Source: Branchiostoma floridae (Eukaryota > Chordata > Leptocardii > Amphioxiformes > Branchiostomatidae). From it: DNA of 64,000 nt. The position numbers and the translations under genes were made by a program. The stretch spans positions 5,280,982 through 5,344,981 of the forward strand of contig NC_049985.1 of the NCBI RefSeq assembly GCF_000003815.2. The letters are read 5' to 3'. Of the stretch, positions 1 through 10,658 are shown in pieces; position 1 is the stretch's first letter; every line of letters begins with the position of its first letter. Under the pieces are notes generated by a model, which saw only the letters and a program-made list of their open reading frames with translations, searched no databases and was not told where the DNA came from.

Positions 1-330
1 CTGTTGACATTAAAATTTAAGTTCACAGCCAAACTACACAAAATTAAAGTTACATTTATAAGGCCTTTACAATAGTAATCCATGTAGCCACCATTGAATG
101 CAATGTGACATCATTGTGTTTTATCGAAACATTTGCATCAAGAAGTGACGTGAGACATATTCAAGAAGATAGCAATGTAGAATGATTTTTCTGCTATTCA
201 AAAAGATAGCAGAAAGCAAGAGATCCTGTTACATACATGTATTCATGTTACCCGTAAACTCGAAGTAGGCTTCGAATCTTGCTACGTGGTCACGACGGAC
301 AACAATAACGTAAACAAGCAACACTTCACT

Positions 331-1480
331 TCAATGTCCTGCTTTTGAAAATTCCTCTAAAGCTTCCGTGATGTGTTGTTTCATGGCGTTGGTCATGTCC
401 ACCATGTTTCTGACGTCATCCCAGTTGTCATGGAGATCCTGAGCAGTCATGATGTCTTGTTCCTTCAGCCAAGAAAGTATGGGCAGTACTCTGTCCGGCT
501 GCAAGGCGTACAGTACATGTACAGGTTTATACACCATGGTCAACTCAGAGGATTTTAGATCACGAACAATAAATGTAAATGGACGTATGTTAGAGCAATT
601 TACATACAATAATTCATTGCTTATTTTGGTGTGATAGTAGAAAATTTCCCTCATTCAATACATTCAAGATGTAGATATTTAGATTTTCTAGACAATTTCT
701 CTTATTTCTAGAATGACTTTGAACCCTTAACGTTATATCTAGAAAGACTCTGATACTTACATGGATGTATCGTGTAGAGCAAAGACGGACAAAGAAGTCT
801 TCAATTTCACTATGACGCCCAGACGACAGGAGAACTGGAAAACACGTTAACTGTTATATACTGTCACAAGAAGTGCAGCGAATAAATTGATAGTGTGTGT
901 TTGTAAGCGTGCATATTTGTGTGACAAGACTACAAAACGTCGACAAAGGCAAGACAGAACCTTTTGACCTACCTTGTACGGGAGCCTGTCTTACGTTGGT
1001 GCCCTGCCCGGAGTGTCCACCTGCCGGAGTAGGCGCGGTGTGTCCAGCCGCCGCCCCAGACGCGTCGTCCTTGGGGACTACTCGATGGCGGCGGTTTGCC
1101 GTCGGTCGGCGGTGCGAGGCCGAACACGGCGCGCATAGCTCCTTCCGACAGTCGAGGCAGCAAGATGTTGTTGTCGACTTGTCGTCGCACGTACATGGAC
1201 TGGTCCGAGCACGGGTAACACCGCCACTACCTTTAATGATATCGCGCAACTTGTTGACGAAAAAGCTAGTTGGAAGTCCCTCCACACCGTTTTGGGGAAG
1301 TTGACACTCGAGACGACAGTTGGGGCATGTCAACTTCCCCATTTTGGCCAACATTTCTTTCAAACATTTTTGGCAGAAGGTGTGCTGACAAGGGAGAACC
1401 TTTGGCTTGTCGTAGTCTTCAAAACAGATCTGGCACACAAGGAATTCTTCCTTGATCTGGCTTGCAACTCCTGACGCCAT
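331..1480 (-). CDS. R1: RING/B-box protein with C-terminal helical module
   Basis: Three exons join in frame: 1480-973, 834-761 and 498-331, giving about 249 aa. Residues 16-55 form a C3HC4 RING (C16, C19, C31, H33, C36, C39, C52, C55), so E3 ubiquitin ligase activity is likely from family knowledge. The segment GVEGLPTSFFVNKLRD follows, as after the RING of TRIM proteins. Residues 96-132 hold a B-box-like Cys/His set (C96, C98, C108, C111, C116, C119, H123, H132). There is no long coiled coil and no B30.2 or NHL domain. The last ~80 residues (EDFFVRLCS, then LPILSWLKEQDIMTAQDL) are homologous to the C-terminus of the M GTPases in this window. The start is the first ATG before the RING. Splice phases are 1 and 0, matching R2. 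The native target is unknown. Confidence 0.82.
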
Positions 1481-2048
1481 TTGTGAAATGCTAAGCCAGG
1501 AAGGTCAGAGGTGACAACGTTTCGACAGCACAGCTTGAAATGAATAAAGATATTTTGGCAACAGCAACTTGGTTATCTCGATGAAAATTCGTAGACATTG
1601 TTTTCTGTACATCTAAATGAAATGCAGACTGACCTCTGTTCGTGCGATTGTTTCGGAGAATAATGCTGAGTATCATAAAAAGCTATATGTTACTTTAGCA
1701 ACATGACGTTATGATTAATATAACGACAACCACAACATCTGGCTGCAACCGTTCTTTGAAGCTTTCTAGTGAGGTTACCCCTGCTGTACTTGGTATGGTA
1801 GCAACGAGTTCCACTCTGCGATAGTTCTATGAATTTTTGAACACATTATCCTAGATAGATAACTCTGCCTGATACTTGAAGGCGTGACTATTTCTTGTTG
1901 GAGCAACTACAACTTCATGGAACAACCGATTTATCTGTGTCGTTTATTTTGTTTTGTTTTTTAATTGTTTACATTTGTATTGTTTTTTGCATTATTACGA
2001 CACAACACGGAGTGGATCAACAGGATTACACATCATCTAAAAGTGAAA

Positions 2049-2129
2049 GCCTAATTTATATTGATTCACGGTTGTGTTATGGGACTTAAAAAGTCCCATA
2101 ACCTAATTGTGAATCCATATAGATTAGGC
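2049..2129. repeat. Hairpin element, ~39-bp arms
   Basis: An imperfect palindrome runs from GCCTAATTTATATTGATTCA to its complement ending ATAGATTAGGC. The centre is TTATGGGACTT-AAA-AAGTCCCATAA. It is consistent with a tiny MITE or foldback element. No target-site duplication is obvious. Confidence 0.7.
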
Positions 2130-2643
2130 GTTTTACTTAAAAAGAAAATTGACTTCAATCAAAATACTTTTTTGTAATGCGTATCATAGCTTTTATTTTC
2201 TTTGTACAGTAACCATCATTGTTGTTCGCTATAGTAAAATGTAGCATAGTATAATAGCATATTATGATATACTATTTAATGATAACTTGCGCAATCAAGT
2301 TTGATTTTATTTGTAGTTTGACGATGTTGAACAGCCATTCTTCTTATAATACGTAATGAAGTACAATGCTCAAGATACCTCACAGAAAGCTTAAACTTGT
2401 ACAATAAGGCGTGTACATATTTTCCTTCATCTGTGCGATATGACTGGTTACAGTTCATAACTCGCTTAACACGGAAAACTCTTCTTTTGCTGTTTCTCAC
2501 ATATCAATACGATAGTTACATTTGCTCTGTCGTATCGTTTAGATAACAATTTATCAGCAAGGGTTAAGTGAGATCACCAAATCACGACAGTGCATGCTTT
2601 GCACAGAGTATGTCATTAATTGACAATATTTACGCTTAAGTCT

Positions 2644-3085
2644 GTGCTATGGTAGCCTGGTTACCAAACCCCAGCCCGATCTCAAGTATCTCTCGTGCAG
2701 GGGTCTGGCCGGATGGGATAGGAACTCATCTCAATTTTGCCCCTTATAGTGTGCAAAAAAACTCAACCAATAGAACAGTACAGGATCAGCAGGAGGTAAT
2801 TGCACCCTACCATGATTGGTTAAATACCCCCAACTGTACTTTTTGAATCCATAACAGTGACCACTAAGTACCTGATTCGCTAGATTCGCTACTGTGATAG
2901 CCTGCTGACCAACTGTGGTGTGTTGTAACTGGCTACCTGTGGTGAGAGTGGTCATCAATCCTAGGTTCTCCTCCCTCTGATCAAGGGCCTTCGAGAACCT
3001 TTCTACAGCCATCCTGCCAGACCCCAACACGAAAGATATACTAGTATTTTGAGGTTGGGGTATGGTATCCAGGCTAGTGCTATGG
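2644..3085. mobile_element. Non-autonomous TIR element with 9-bp direct flanks
   Basis: The left end reads TAGCCTGGTTACCAAACCCC and ~60 bp of it reappears inverted at the right end (TAGCCTGGATACCATACCCC on the minus strand), including GGGGTCTGGC(C/A)GGATGG. The pair is flanked by a direct repeat GTGCTATGG (2644-2652 and 3077-3085), as expected of a target-site duplication. A 9-bp duplication fits MULE-type elements; if the true duplication is 8 bp, hAT is possible. No transposase is encoded. Confidence 0.75.
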
Positions 3086-3329
3086 CAGAACTACAGTAAA
3101 GTGTTTACTAGAAAATTACAGTCAAAACGGCGTTTATACTTCTTGCCTTTGCACAACAGATCAAATATTTTTCACACAATGTAAGTCTTGTGTCAACCTT
3201 ATGTTAACCTTAAGAAGAAGAACCTTATGTTAACTTCAGTTCACACAGTTTCATGTTTCATATGGAAAACTTCAAATTACGTTGCATCATGAATACATGT
3301 CCAGAGTGAATTACAAAAAGAGACTACGT

Positions 3330-5155
3330 TCAAGAATATTTCTGCGTCCCGTCATCACGAAACCAAGCCGCAACGGCTCTACACCCGCGAACAAAAAAAT
3401 TTCCACTATCTTCATTCCTAGGGACGGTTAACTCACGAACAATATGACAGTTTTGGGCTGTCTCGTCGTCAAATACAAACACAGACGCGCTCTTCATCTG
3501 GAATGACTGGTTTTTGATAGCCTCTATTACGAAGTCCGGAATATCCCCTACAGGAATACCTCTTTCAAATGCTGGCACCCGTTTTCCATACACAAGGTGC
3601 CCCACAAACTTGATTTTCCTGCGTGGGTTTGCTTTTAGGATGTCACCCTGCTGTTTCTTAAGTGTCTCACTAATACGTTTGCCTTCGCCGTCGGTGTATC
3701 TTACATCAGCGTTGGGTAGGTGAGGCCTTGCCCGTCCGTGTTTTGCGGCTGTCTCGGACTTGTCGCGTACGGATACTCTCTGGGCAGCACGGGACGAGTC
3801 TTCATAAACTTTCGCAGGATGGGATTTAGGATCAGTCCGTGGTGTCTGGTTCTTAGTTAGGTCCGTGGACGTGCTCGGAGCACTGGTCGGTTCTGGTTTG
3901 GGCAATGGCCTTGAAGGCGGTGTCGGCTTGAAGGGCTGCTCTAGGCCGGGTTGTCCTGACGAGATGGCCCGAAGGTAGCCCCCTAGCGCCTCCTCGTGGA
4001 CAGGGTTGTGCCGCTCGTCCCAGGAGAAGACGAAGCCCCGCCTGCCGTCCAGGTACGTGTCGTCAAACTGTGCGGCGATCTTGTGGTAGGCCCAGGTGGA
4101 CAGGACGCTCTTGTCCTGCTCTCCGTCCTTGTACCGGTCATCTCCACCGATCACTACAACGACATTTCCTGCAAAACAAGCAAAAATTTGTAAGACAGAA
4201 TAGAAACAACTGTTCAATACAACGTTTGTACGTGTCTCCTCTTTCATCGGTATTTTGTAATCTGTATGTTTACATACCTGCCATAACAGCTACATGCATA
4301 AACAATGCCCATACGACCTCATATGCGAAATAAACGGTTTCCAACTCCAAGAATTATCAAGGATGAGTTATTTATTGATTGATCTTTAGGGTAGTCCCTT
4401 CAGTTAACGTAGTAACTGATTTCCAAGGGAGCCCTATAACAATAATAATGATCAACATATACACGCAAAATTTGTAAGACAGATATTAAATAGAAACAAC
4501 TGTTCAATACAACTACACAGATATGTATAATGTAGTTTGTACGTGTCTCCTCTTTTATCAGTATTTTGTAATCTGTGTGTTTATAATTACATACTTGCTA
4601 TAACAGCTACATGTATAAGCAGTGTCCATACGACCTCATATGCGAAATAAACGCTTTCCAACTCCAAGAATTATCAAGGATGATCAACATGTACACGTTG
4701 CAAGTGTTGTTCTATGTAATGATTACCACTTTCACTTTCACCAAAATATGTCTATCTTTGTGCTTTAACTGCAGCAATGTGTCCCTCGCCCTCTCTTCTA
4801 CTATTTTTACATAATTTCTATGGCGGACAGTGGTTTCTCTCTTAGTCACCTGTTAGTATCGTATTCTGTTGAAAACCATACCTTGTGCTGCCCCCAGCAG
4901 TGCCTTGTACAGCACAGCATATCCGATCCCGGCTTTGTCCTCGTTAATACTCAGACGCGATTCGTAGCCGTTCACTACGAACACCCCGCACAGGAGCCGC
5001 CGCTGTCGTACTTCCTCACTCACCGACTCCAACTGCGATATTGGTAGGATCTTTTGCTGTATGGGTATGCCCTTGTCCACGCTTTTGAACAGGGACACGA
5101 CAGAGTCTAAGGGGTATGTACTGTCGCAGTTTACTATCAAAACCTCGTTGGCCAT
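3330..5155 (-). CDS. X1: two-exon protein of unrecognised family
   Basis: Exons 5155-4882 and 4168-3330 join in phase 1 to give about 370 aa. The N-terminal ~190 residues look like an alpha/beta domain. It has a first hydrophobic strand VLIVNCDSTYPLDSV, a second strand LLCGVFVVNGYESRLSINED followed by AGIGYAVLYKAL, then VVVVIGGDDRYKDG and GFVFSWDERHNPVHEEAL. A Pro/Ser/Thr-rich linker follows. The C-terminal domain contains KFVGHLVYGKRVP and ASVFVFDDET, shared with X2 and X3. I recognise no known family and assign no function. There is no signal peptide or membrane segment. X2 is the closest paralogue and the first ~200 bp of exon 2 are almost identical. The intron carries a local duplication and a GAAAGTGAAAGT word. 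Confidence 0.8.
4182..4684. repeat. Local tandem duplication in the X1 intron
   Basis: The stretch 4182-4363 (TTGTAAGACAGA, CGTGTCTCCTCTTTCATC, CATACGACCTCATATGCG, AACTCCAAGAATTATCAAGG) recurs at about 4466-4684 in the same order with scattered differences and small insertions. The offset is roughly 290-320 bp. It is intronic, so probably of no coding effect. Confidence 0.75.
4728..4739 (-). promoter_or_regulatory. ISRE/IRF-like site in the X1 intron
   Basis: On the minus strand, the coding strand of X1, the sequence is GAAAGTGAAAGT. It matches the GAAANNGAAA core bound by IRF proteins in vertebrates. It lies about 120 bp inside the only intron, close to the start of X1. A single match is expected by chance in this much DNA, so function is inference. 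Confidence 0.3.
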
Positions 5156-6801
5156 GCTGATGATTGTGCTTATAGGATAGGTCTGTGTTACTTGACTCTG
5201 CGACTCGCAAATCTAAGTTTCGCCATGTCGATAGCTAGTGCGCATGTTCAGTCCTTTGCCAAGTTAAGAGACAATAGCAAACAGAACAGGACAAGGCTTG
5301 TAGCTTGTGCCATTGGGGCCCACACGGGGTATTCCGATTCTACACCTAGGGGGACTAGCAGTTCGCTGCATAACACTTTTGGTTATTTTGTTTGCATATT
5401 TTGTTTCCCACACCAGATGGTGCTTAGGTATAGGGCGGCGTGAATCTCAGTTTCTGTGTTTTATAGCGTTTGTGCAATAACTACAGCAGGGGGCTAGTGG
5501 TGTGTGTTCAACTACCATACTACCAAATGCAGCTGAATACTAAGCAGAGAAAGCAGCATGTACGATTTTTAAAGTCTTTGGTATGACTAGGTCGGGGATC
5601 GAACTCACGACCTACCGAATGCAAGGGAACACTGCGCTGGCGCCAATTTCGCGTATTGTTACCTACTTTGCAGATGATACACGCACTGTAAGTGAAGGAA
5701 TGGTTTACCCCCTTCCATACTCGTACTATGAAAGTATTCACACACTATGTGTTTGGTGACGAATGATTGTAAAATTCCTTTGTAAATCCTTTTGTGTAAT
5801 CAAGCACTATGAAGCTCCACTATTATGTTGCTTTCTTGCGGTGCATACCGTCAGTCTTCTCTGTCACAACCAGTGGACTAGTTTGAGATCAGTTTTTGAT
5901 TATTTTTTTCTTCTTTTTGTTTTCCACCAGATATTTCTGCATTCTGTTTGTTGGATAAGGCATCGCAGATAAACCTAATTCGTCTCGAACTTCTTATTGC
6001 TCTGTGTTAAAAAGCTGTGCACAGGGAAGTGATAGATTGACATTGTACCCTTTACTGGTTGTAACAACCTTGAGATAAACTCGTACGTCAGGTTTTCGTT
6101 CACAGCTTTATTTTCTTTATTAGATATAGGTGTTTGGTCCAAAATGATTACGACAACTCATGAATATGACAATACCACTGCCTTTTCATGGGATCGGTCT
6201 ATAAGGTGGATCAAAATATCTTTACCGTTAAGATTTCTTTGAAATAATTATATGAGCTGGTCCGACAATACTGCTTATCGTTCATATACATTTATAGCTT
6301 CTTTAAAATATAGTGTACTAAAATAAGTAAGAATCGGCTTGATAATACATGTATACATAAAGCCATGCTTATACGAAATAAAAAGGAAAATGTAATTACT
6401 TGCTCATAATTGTTGATAATGGTGTACTAGGTTTACATTTGGGTTCCATTGCGAATTCCGTAGGGCTAGGGGTAAACATATTGAGGATGTTGACCACATT
6501 TGGATAGCAGGAAACAAATTTTCACATTGGCATTGAAATACTTGCTGTAGTACAGTAGCTACTGATTTCATATAGCTGGACTAAAATTGGTCTAGTTGGA
6601 ATGCAGGCGCACCTTCTTATTCAGTTTTTTCTGCTTTGCTATATAAATCTTTATTAAGCTCCATTTGTAGAAAAGATTTTCTCTACTGTGAAAAGAGCCG
6701 CATACTGTCTACACACACTGCGGTGCACACAACGACTTTTGATTAACGAAGCTGTGGCTATCCTTGTACCAGACTTCACCTGAATGCCAAACAGTGAGAT
6801 A
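5156..6801. other. Intergenic X1-X2
   Basis: Apart from a tRNA-like SINE fragment near 5.6 kb I see no gene or clear repeat. A minus-strand AATAAA (TTTATT on plus, 6649-6654) about 150 bp past the X2 stop is a plausible X2 polyadenylation signal. Confidence 0.5.
5565..5660 (-). mobile_element. tRNA-derived SINE fragment
   Basis: On the minus strand GGTAGGTCGTGAGTTCGATCC includes a tRNA B-box-like GAGTTCGATCC. It is preceded by GGCGCCAGCGCAGTG, resembling an A box, and followed by the non-tRNA tail TCATACCAAAGACTTTAAAA. This is the layout of a tRNA-derived SINE and not of a functional tRNA gene. Full ends and a target-site duplication were not found. Confidence 0.5.
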
Positions 6802-9333
6802 TCATGCAAGTTCGTCAATCAGAGCATCTAGATTGAGGCATCTTGATGCCAACTCCTCTCTTCCTTTATAAGAACCATCGTCAAAAATGACCACAACTTC
6901 AAGCCCTTTTCCTCTGATACCTGGCTGAATGTAATCTGGAATGGGGAACACATCCGCACCTTCAGGGTAATCATATCTGCTGACTACCTTCCCATTCACA
7001 AAGATCTGGATAACTTTAACTATTCTTCCTTCTCGATATGTTTCAATCTTTTCCCTCAGCTGTTGTGGAAATTTGACAATCAGATCAGACAAATCGATGA
7101 ATTCCCATCCTACCCCTCCACTTAAAAACCCGTCGTCAAAAACAACAATCACTATAGCCCCTTTCACACCCTTGCTTTCATCAATAGCTCGCTGTATTTT
7201 AGCTGGAATGGAATATGCATTCCCGTCTTTCAGAAAATCATACCTACTCTTTTCTTTCCCATCAACATAAAGCTGGATAACTTTCACTGTTCTACCTCGT
7301 GTGTCTTTCTCGATTTTTTCCTTCAGACCTGTTGCTAACTTGGACTCTTCAGCTTCATTCAACAAAGATAGACATAGAGCGATAGGATCTAACTGAACCC
7401 GGCTCGGCCCTGACATACGTGTATTGCCATCTGTAGAGTGTGGCTGTATGTTTTGAGTGACTTTGGGCGTGTAAGATGCAGAAGCCCCTAATGGGTCTTC
7501 AAAGTCTGTGCCCGAGTCTACAGTTTTATGCTCGAGTTCGTCTTTTCTTGCTTTTCTTTGGGACTCATTTGTCCCTTTGTCGTCATGTTGCCGGGTCCTT
7601 AGATGACTCGTGAGGCCGTGTGCGTTAGTGTGTTGCTGTTGTTGAGAGGTGCTTGCTGGTCCTGTTTCCTTTTTATCTTCGCGCACCTCAGTTTTCGTTG
7701 GCGCTTCTTTCTGCGGTGCATCTAATGTTGTGGCTTGGCGTGGAGTTGACGGTCCACGTTTAGGATCAGTCCGCGGTGTCTGACTCTTACTTATGTCCGT
7801 GGACGTGCTAGGAGTACTGATCGGTTCTGGTTTGGGCAATGGCTTTGAGCGCGGTGTCGGCTTGAAGGGCTGCTCTAAGCCAGGTTTTCCTACCGAGATG
7901 GCCCGCAGGTAGCCCCCTAGCGCCTCCTCGTGAACCGGGTTGTGCCGCTCGTCCCAGGAGAAGACGAAGCCCCGCCTGCCGTCCAGGTACGTGTCGTCAA
8001 ACTGGGCGGCGATCTTGTGGTAGGCCCAGGTGGACAGGACGCTCCTGTCCTCTTCTCCGTCCTTGTACCGGTCATCCCCACCGATCACTACAACGACTCG
8101 TCCTACAACAACAGGTAACGTTTGTAAGGTTTATTATTAAAACTCACAGAGTAAAACGGACAAGTCTTTTATAACAGCAAATAGCACATATCTATCAACC
8201 CCTTGCTCATAGCCTATGTATAACCTTACCAATCAAAGCCCTGACTGGTTTCAGACAACGTGATATACACATATACACTGCTTTCCTTCGTATTCTCTCT
8301 TAAGGCCCCCTCTCACTTGACGTGCGGCACGCTTGCGGCATTGCTGCGTTCGGAAGATGCTCAACGAATTCAGAGATAAAGAACAAATTTTCTTACTTGT
8401 TGTATATTTTGTCGTNNNNNNNNNNNNNNNNNNNNNNNNNNNNNNNNNNNNNNNNNNNNNNNNNNNNNNNNNNNNNNNNNNNNNNNNNNNNNNNNNNNNN
8501 NNNNNNNNNNNNNNNCAGCAATGCCGCAAGCGTTCCGCACGTCAAGTGAGAGGGGGCCTTTACAGTTCTAAATGAAGAAACATACTAGTATCATCATCTT
8601 AGGGATTTTTAGAGTGCCATCTTTAACACATTTATGAACATAATCAAGATTTCTAATCGCTTTCTTGTCAAATCAATATATTTATTGAGACTCAACAGAA
8701 CATGCCTGGGAGTGCTAAGAAAAGGATGGTAGTGGTTCCTACACAGGGTGGGCACCTCAAGCAGATGATACATATGCAATGAGGTTTGAACATGAATAAA
8801 TGTTAAAACAGACACTTAATTGAGTCACAGAATTAGCTGGTATATGCCTGGAAAAATACGAACAAACGTTTGATCATTTTAGCGATGTAATTATGACATG
8901 GTTATGATATAGAGACTGTAACTGTGTACTCGACAAATGGCTTTCGCTTTTAGTTTTGAGGGACACCCAAAATCGGTCCATGGATAATACGCAAGTACAT
9001 AATTGAAGCTTGAACACTTTGTCATTCTTAATTTCGTATTCTGCTGAAAACCATACCTTTTGCTGCCTCCAAAAGTGCCTTGTACAACACAGCATATCCG
9101 ATCCCGGCTTTGTCCTCGTTAATACTCAGGCGGGACTCGTAGGCGTTCACGACGAACACCCCGCACAGGAGGCGCCGCTGTCGCACTTCCTCACTCACCG
9201 CCTGTAACTCTGACACGTTACAGTATCGTTTCTCGATCCGAGTATTGCTACCCGGGGTATAAGTACGTTTCAGCAACGCTTCTACAGAATCTAAAGGGTA
9301 CGTTTTGTCGCAGTTAATGAGTAAGACATCCAT
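6802..9333 (-). CDS. X2: X-family protein with duplicated C-terminal domain
   Basis: Exons 9333-9057 and 8102-6802 join in phase 1, giving about 525 aa. Residues 1-~165 match X1 (VLLINCDKTYPLDSV, LLCGVFVVNAYESRLSINED, VVVVIGGDDRYKDG, FVFSWDERHNPVHEEA). A long low-complexity linker (about 170-330) is rich in Pro, Ser, Thr, Gln and Lys. Two tandem copies of a ~70-residue domain follow at about 348-419 and 438-507. Each reads REGRxVKVIQxxVxGKxxSRYD, then a Pro-containing helix, then a hydrophobic strand ending FDDG. The family is unrecognised. The intron (8103-9056) contains a MITE interrupted by an assembly gap. The start is the first ATG, aligning with X1 and X3. Confidence 0.8.
8303..8559. 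mobile_element. Harbinger-like MITE spanning an assembly gap
   Basis: The ends AGGCCCCCTCTCACTTGACG (left) and CGTCAAGTGAGAGGGGGCCT (right) form inverted repeats that extend for about 45 bp to GGCATTGCTG. Both ends are flanked by TTA (8300-8302 and 8560-8562). A 3-bp TTA duplication is typical of PIF/Harbinger elements. The interior is largely N, so its true length is unknown. It sits in the X2 intron. Confidence 0.8.
8416..8515. other. Assembly gap (100 N)
   Basis: Exactly 100 N bases, a conventional size for a gap of unknown length. It lies inside a palindromic element, which may explain why assembly failed. Confidence 0.99.
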
Positions 9334-9663
9334 TGCGCCCTAGTATAGCCGTGTTACCCTCTTAGTGTACACTAAGACCACAAAAAGTACCCCCGAGATC
9401 GTCGGGCTGTGCAGTGAGTGTTACGTCACGTGTTCTCGGATAAGGCTTAACCTCGCAACCAGCCCTCGGGAAGGACAGAAAAATTGCGCAATTAGTATCG
9501 CAGGTATATCGGGGGCTACTGTTAACCACCCCACCCAACACACGATTTACAAGACTTCTGCACACTCACGTATAGATTTATACCAATGTAGACATACGGT
9601 TCAGCATATTGACAGACTAACGGCCGTCCGTTGTGTTCTTGTTTCGCATTATACACCAAACAT

Positions 9664-9753
9664 AGGTTTCGGTCGCGGGGGCAGTATAGCAGTGACCGCT
9701 ATTTTGCAAGGACGGCAACCACAACAAGGTCCCCGACCGAAACCTCTGCTTGG
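9664..9753. repeat. Small inverted-repeat element
   Basis: AGGTTTCGGTCGCGGGG at the left is mirrored by GGTCCCCGACCGAAACCT at the right, about 90 bp apart end to end. It is probably a short foldback or MITE remnant; no target-site duplication was seen. Confidence 0.6.
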
Positions 9754-10328
9754 GGAATAGTTTCGCATTACCTCATCATAGTTTCCCCTAGCCTTCCTAG
9801 AATACTGGTATTCATCAGCTGCTTCAAGTACCACAATGCTGAAACAGCTTTGTTGTTATAACCCACACTCTTTTTATTGTTTCAGTAAGTGAACCTACTT
9901 CAAAACTTCACAGATAGGAACATTGTGATAAACAGGTGGTCAGCTTGGGCCTATGCACCGGTTTAATGGACACGCCAGGTCTCGTATAACCAGAGCTGGA
10001 GTTTAACCACGAGGTTTGGCCTTCAGCCAGCCAAAACGCAGAGATTCTCGGCTATCCTAGTCCAAATACACTGCCTCGGCCGCCGCCGACTTTGCCCACC
10101 CTCTTCCCTCAGCTTTGGTAAACCGAGTACTAGTACTGACACGCGGTCCCACTGAATACGTAGTCGGGCAACCATTGCTAAGGACTTTGCTCCAGGGAGC
10201 ACTTTCCTGCAATAATTGACCCATAGCGTTGCGCAGGTTGGGTTTCAAATTTGGCTGGGACTAAACCTAGTACCTGGACGGCGGGCATGTCGATATCGTC
10301 GACAACGCAAGCTATATATGCCCGCTAC

Positions 10329-10568
10329 GGCCCCCTTTCCACTAGAAGGCGACCGCGCTGCGCTCTCATTGCGACCTAAATAGGATATGTGTAACATTTA
10401 CTTTCACACTGGGTATACTATAGAAAACGTTAAGTGTGACGGAGAAGACAACAAAACACAGAAAGTGTAAAAAGATTCGTTTCTTTTCTACACAATTCGT
10501 TGATCGATCTGTCAAATTTTGGGTCGCAGAGAGAGAGCGGTGAGAGCGCCGTCCTAGTGGCAAGGGAG
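10329..10568. mobile_element. Candidate MITE with ~45-bp imperfect TIRs
   Basis: CCCTTTCCACTAGAAGGCG with GCGCTCTCATTGCGACC at the left is mirrored at the right by GGGTCGCAGAGAGAGAG and CCTAGTGGCAAGGG. The arms are imperfect and no duplication of the target site is clear. The GGCCCCC start resembles the element at 8.3 kb. Confidence 0.5.
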
Positions 10569-10570
10569 TA

Positions 10571-10658
10571 TACCCGAGTTGGCACTCTCCCTCGAATTAT
10601 CATTGGCCGCGGTAGAGGGGCGACGGCTGCTCGGCAAGGGATAGGCCCAACTCGGGTA
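10571..10658. repeat. Inverted repeat TACCCGAGTTGG
   Basis: TACCCGAGTTGG (10571-10582) and its exact complement CCAACTCGGGTA (10647-10658) bracket a GC-rich segment. It abuts the preceding MITE-like element and may be part of it. Confidence 0.5.

Larger units (their letters stand above)
1481..3329. other. Intergenic R1-X1
   Basis: I found no coding exon here. It holds a palindromic element near 2.05-2.13 kb and a terminal-inverted-repeat element at 2.65-3.08 kb, listed separately. Because R1 and X1 point the same way (leftward), the R1 promoter should lie just right of 1480. I see no convincing TATA box. Confidence 0.6.

Noticed and set aside
5575-5660. Functional tRNA gene
   Set aside because: A B box is recognisable but no complete cloverleaf can be drawn, and the tail is SINE-like.
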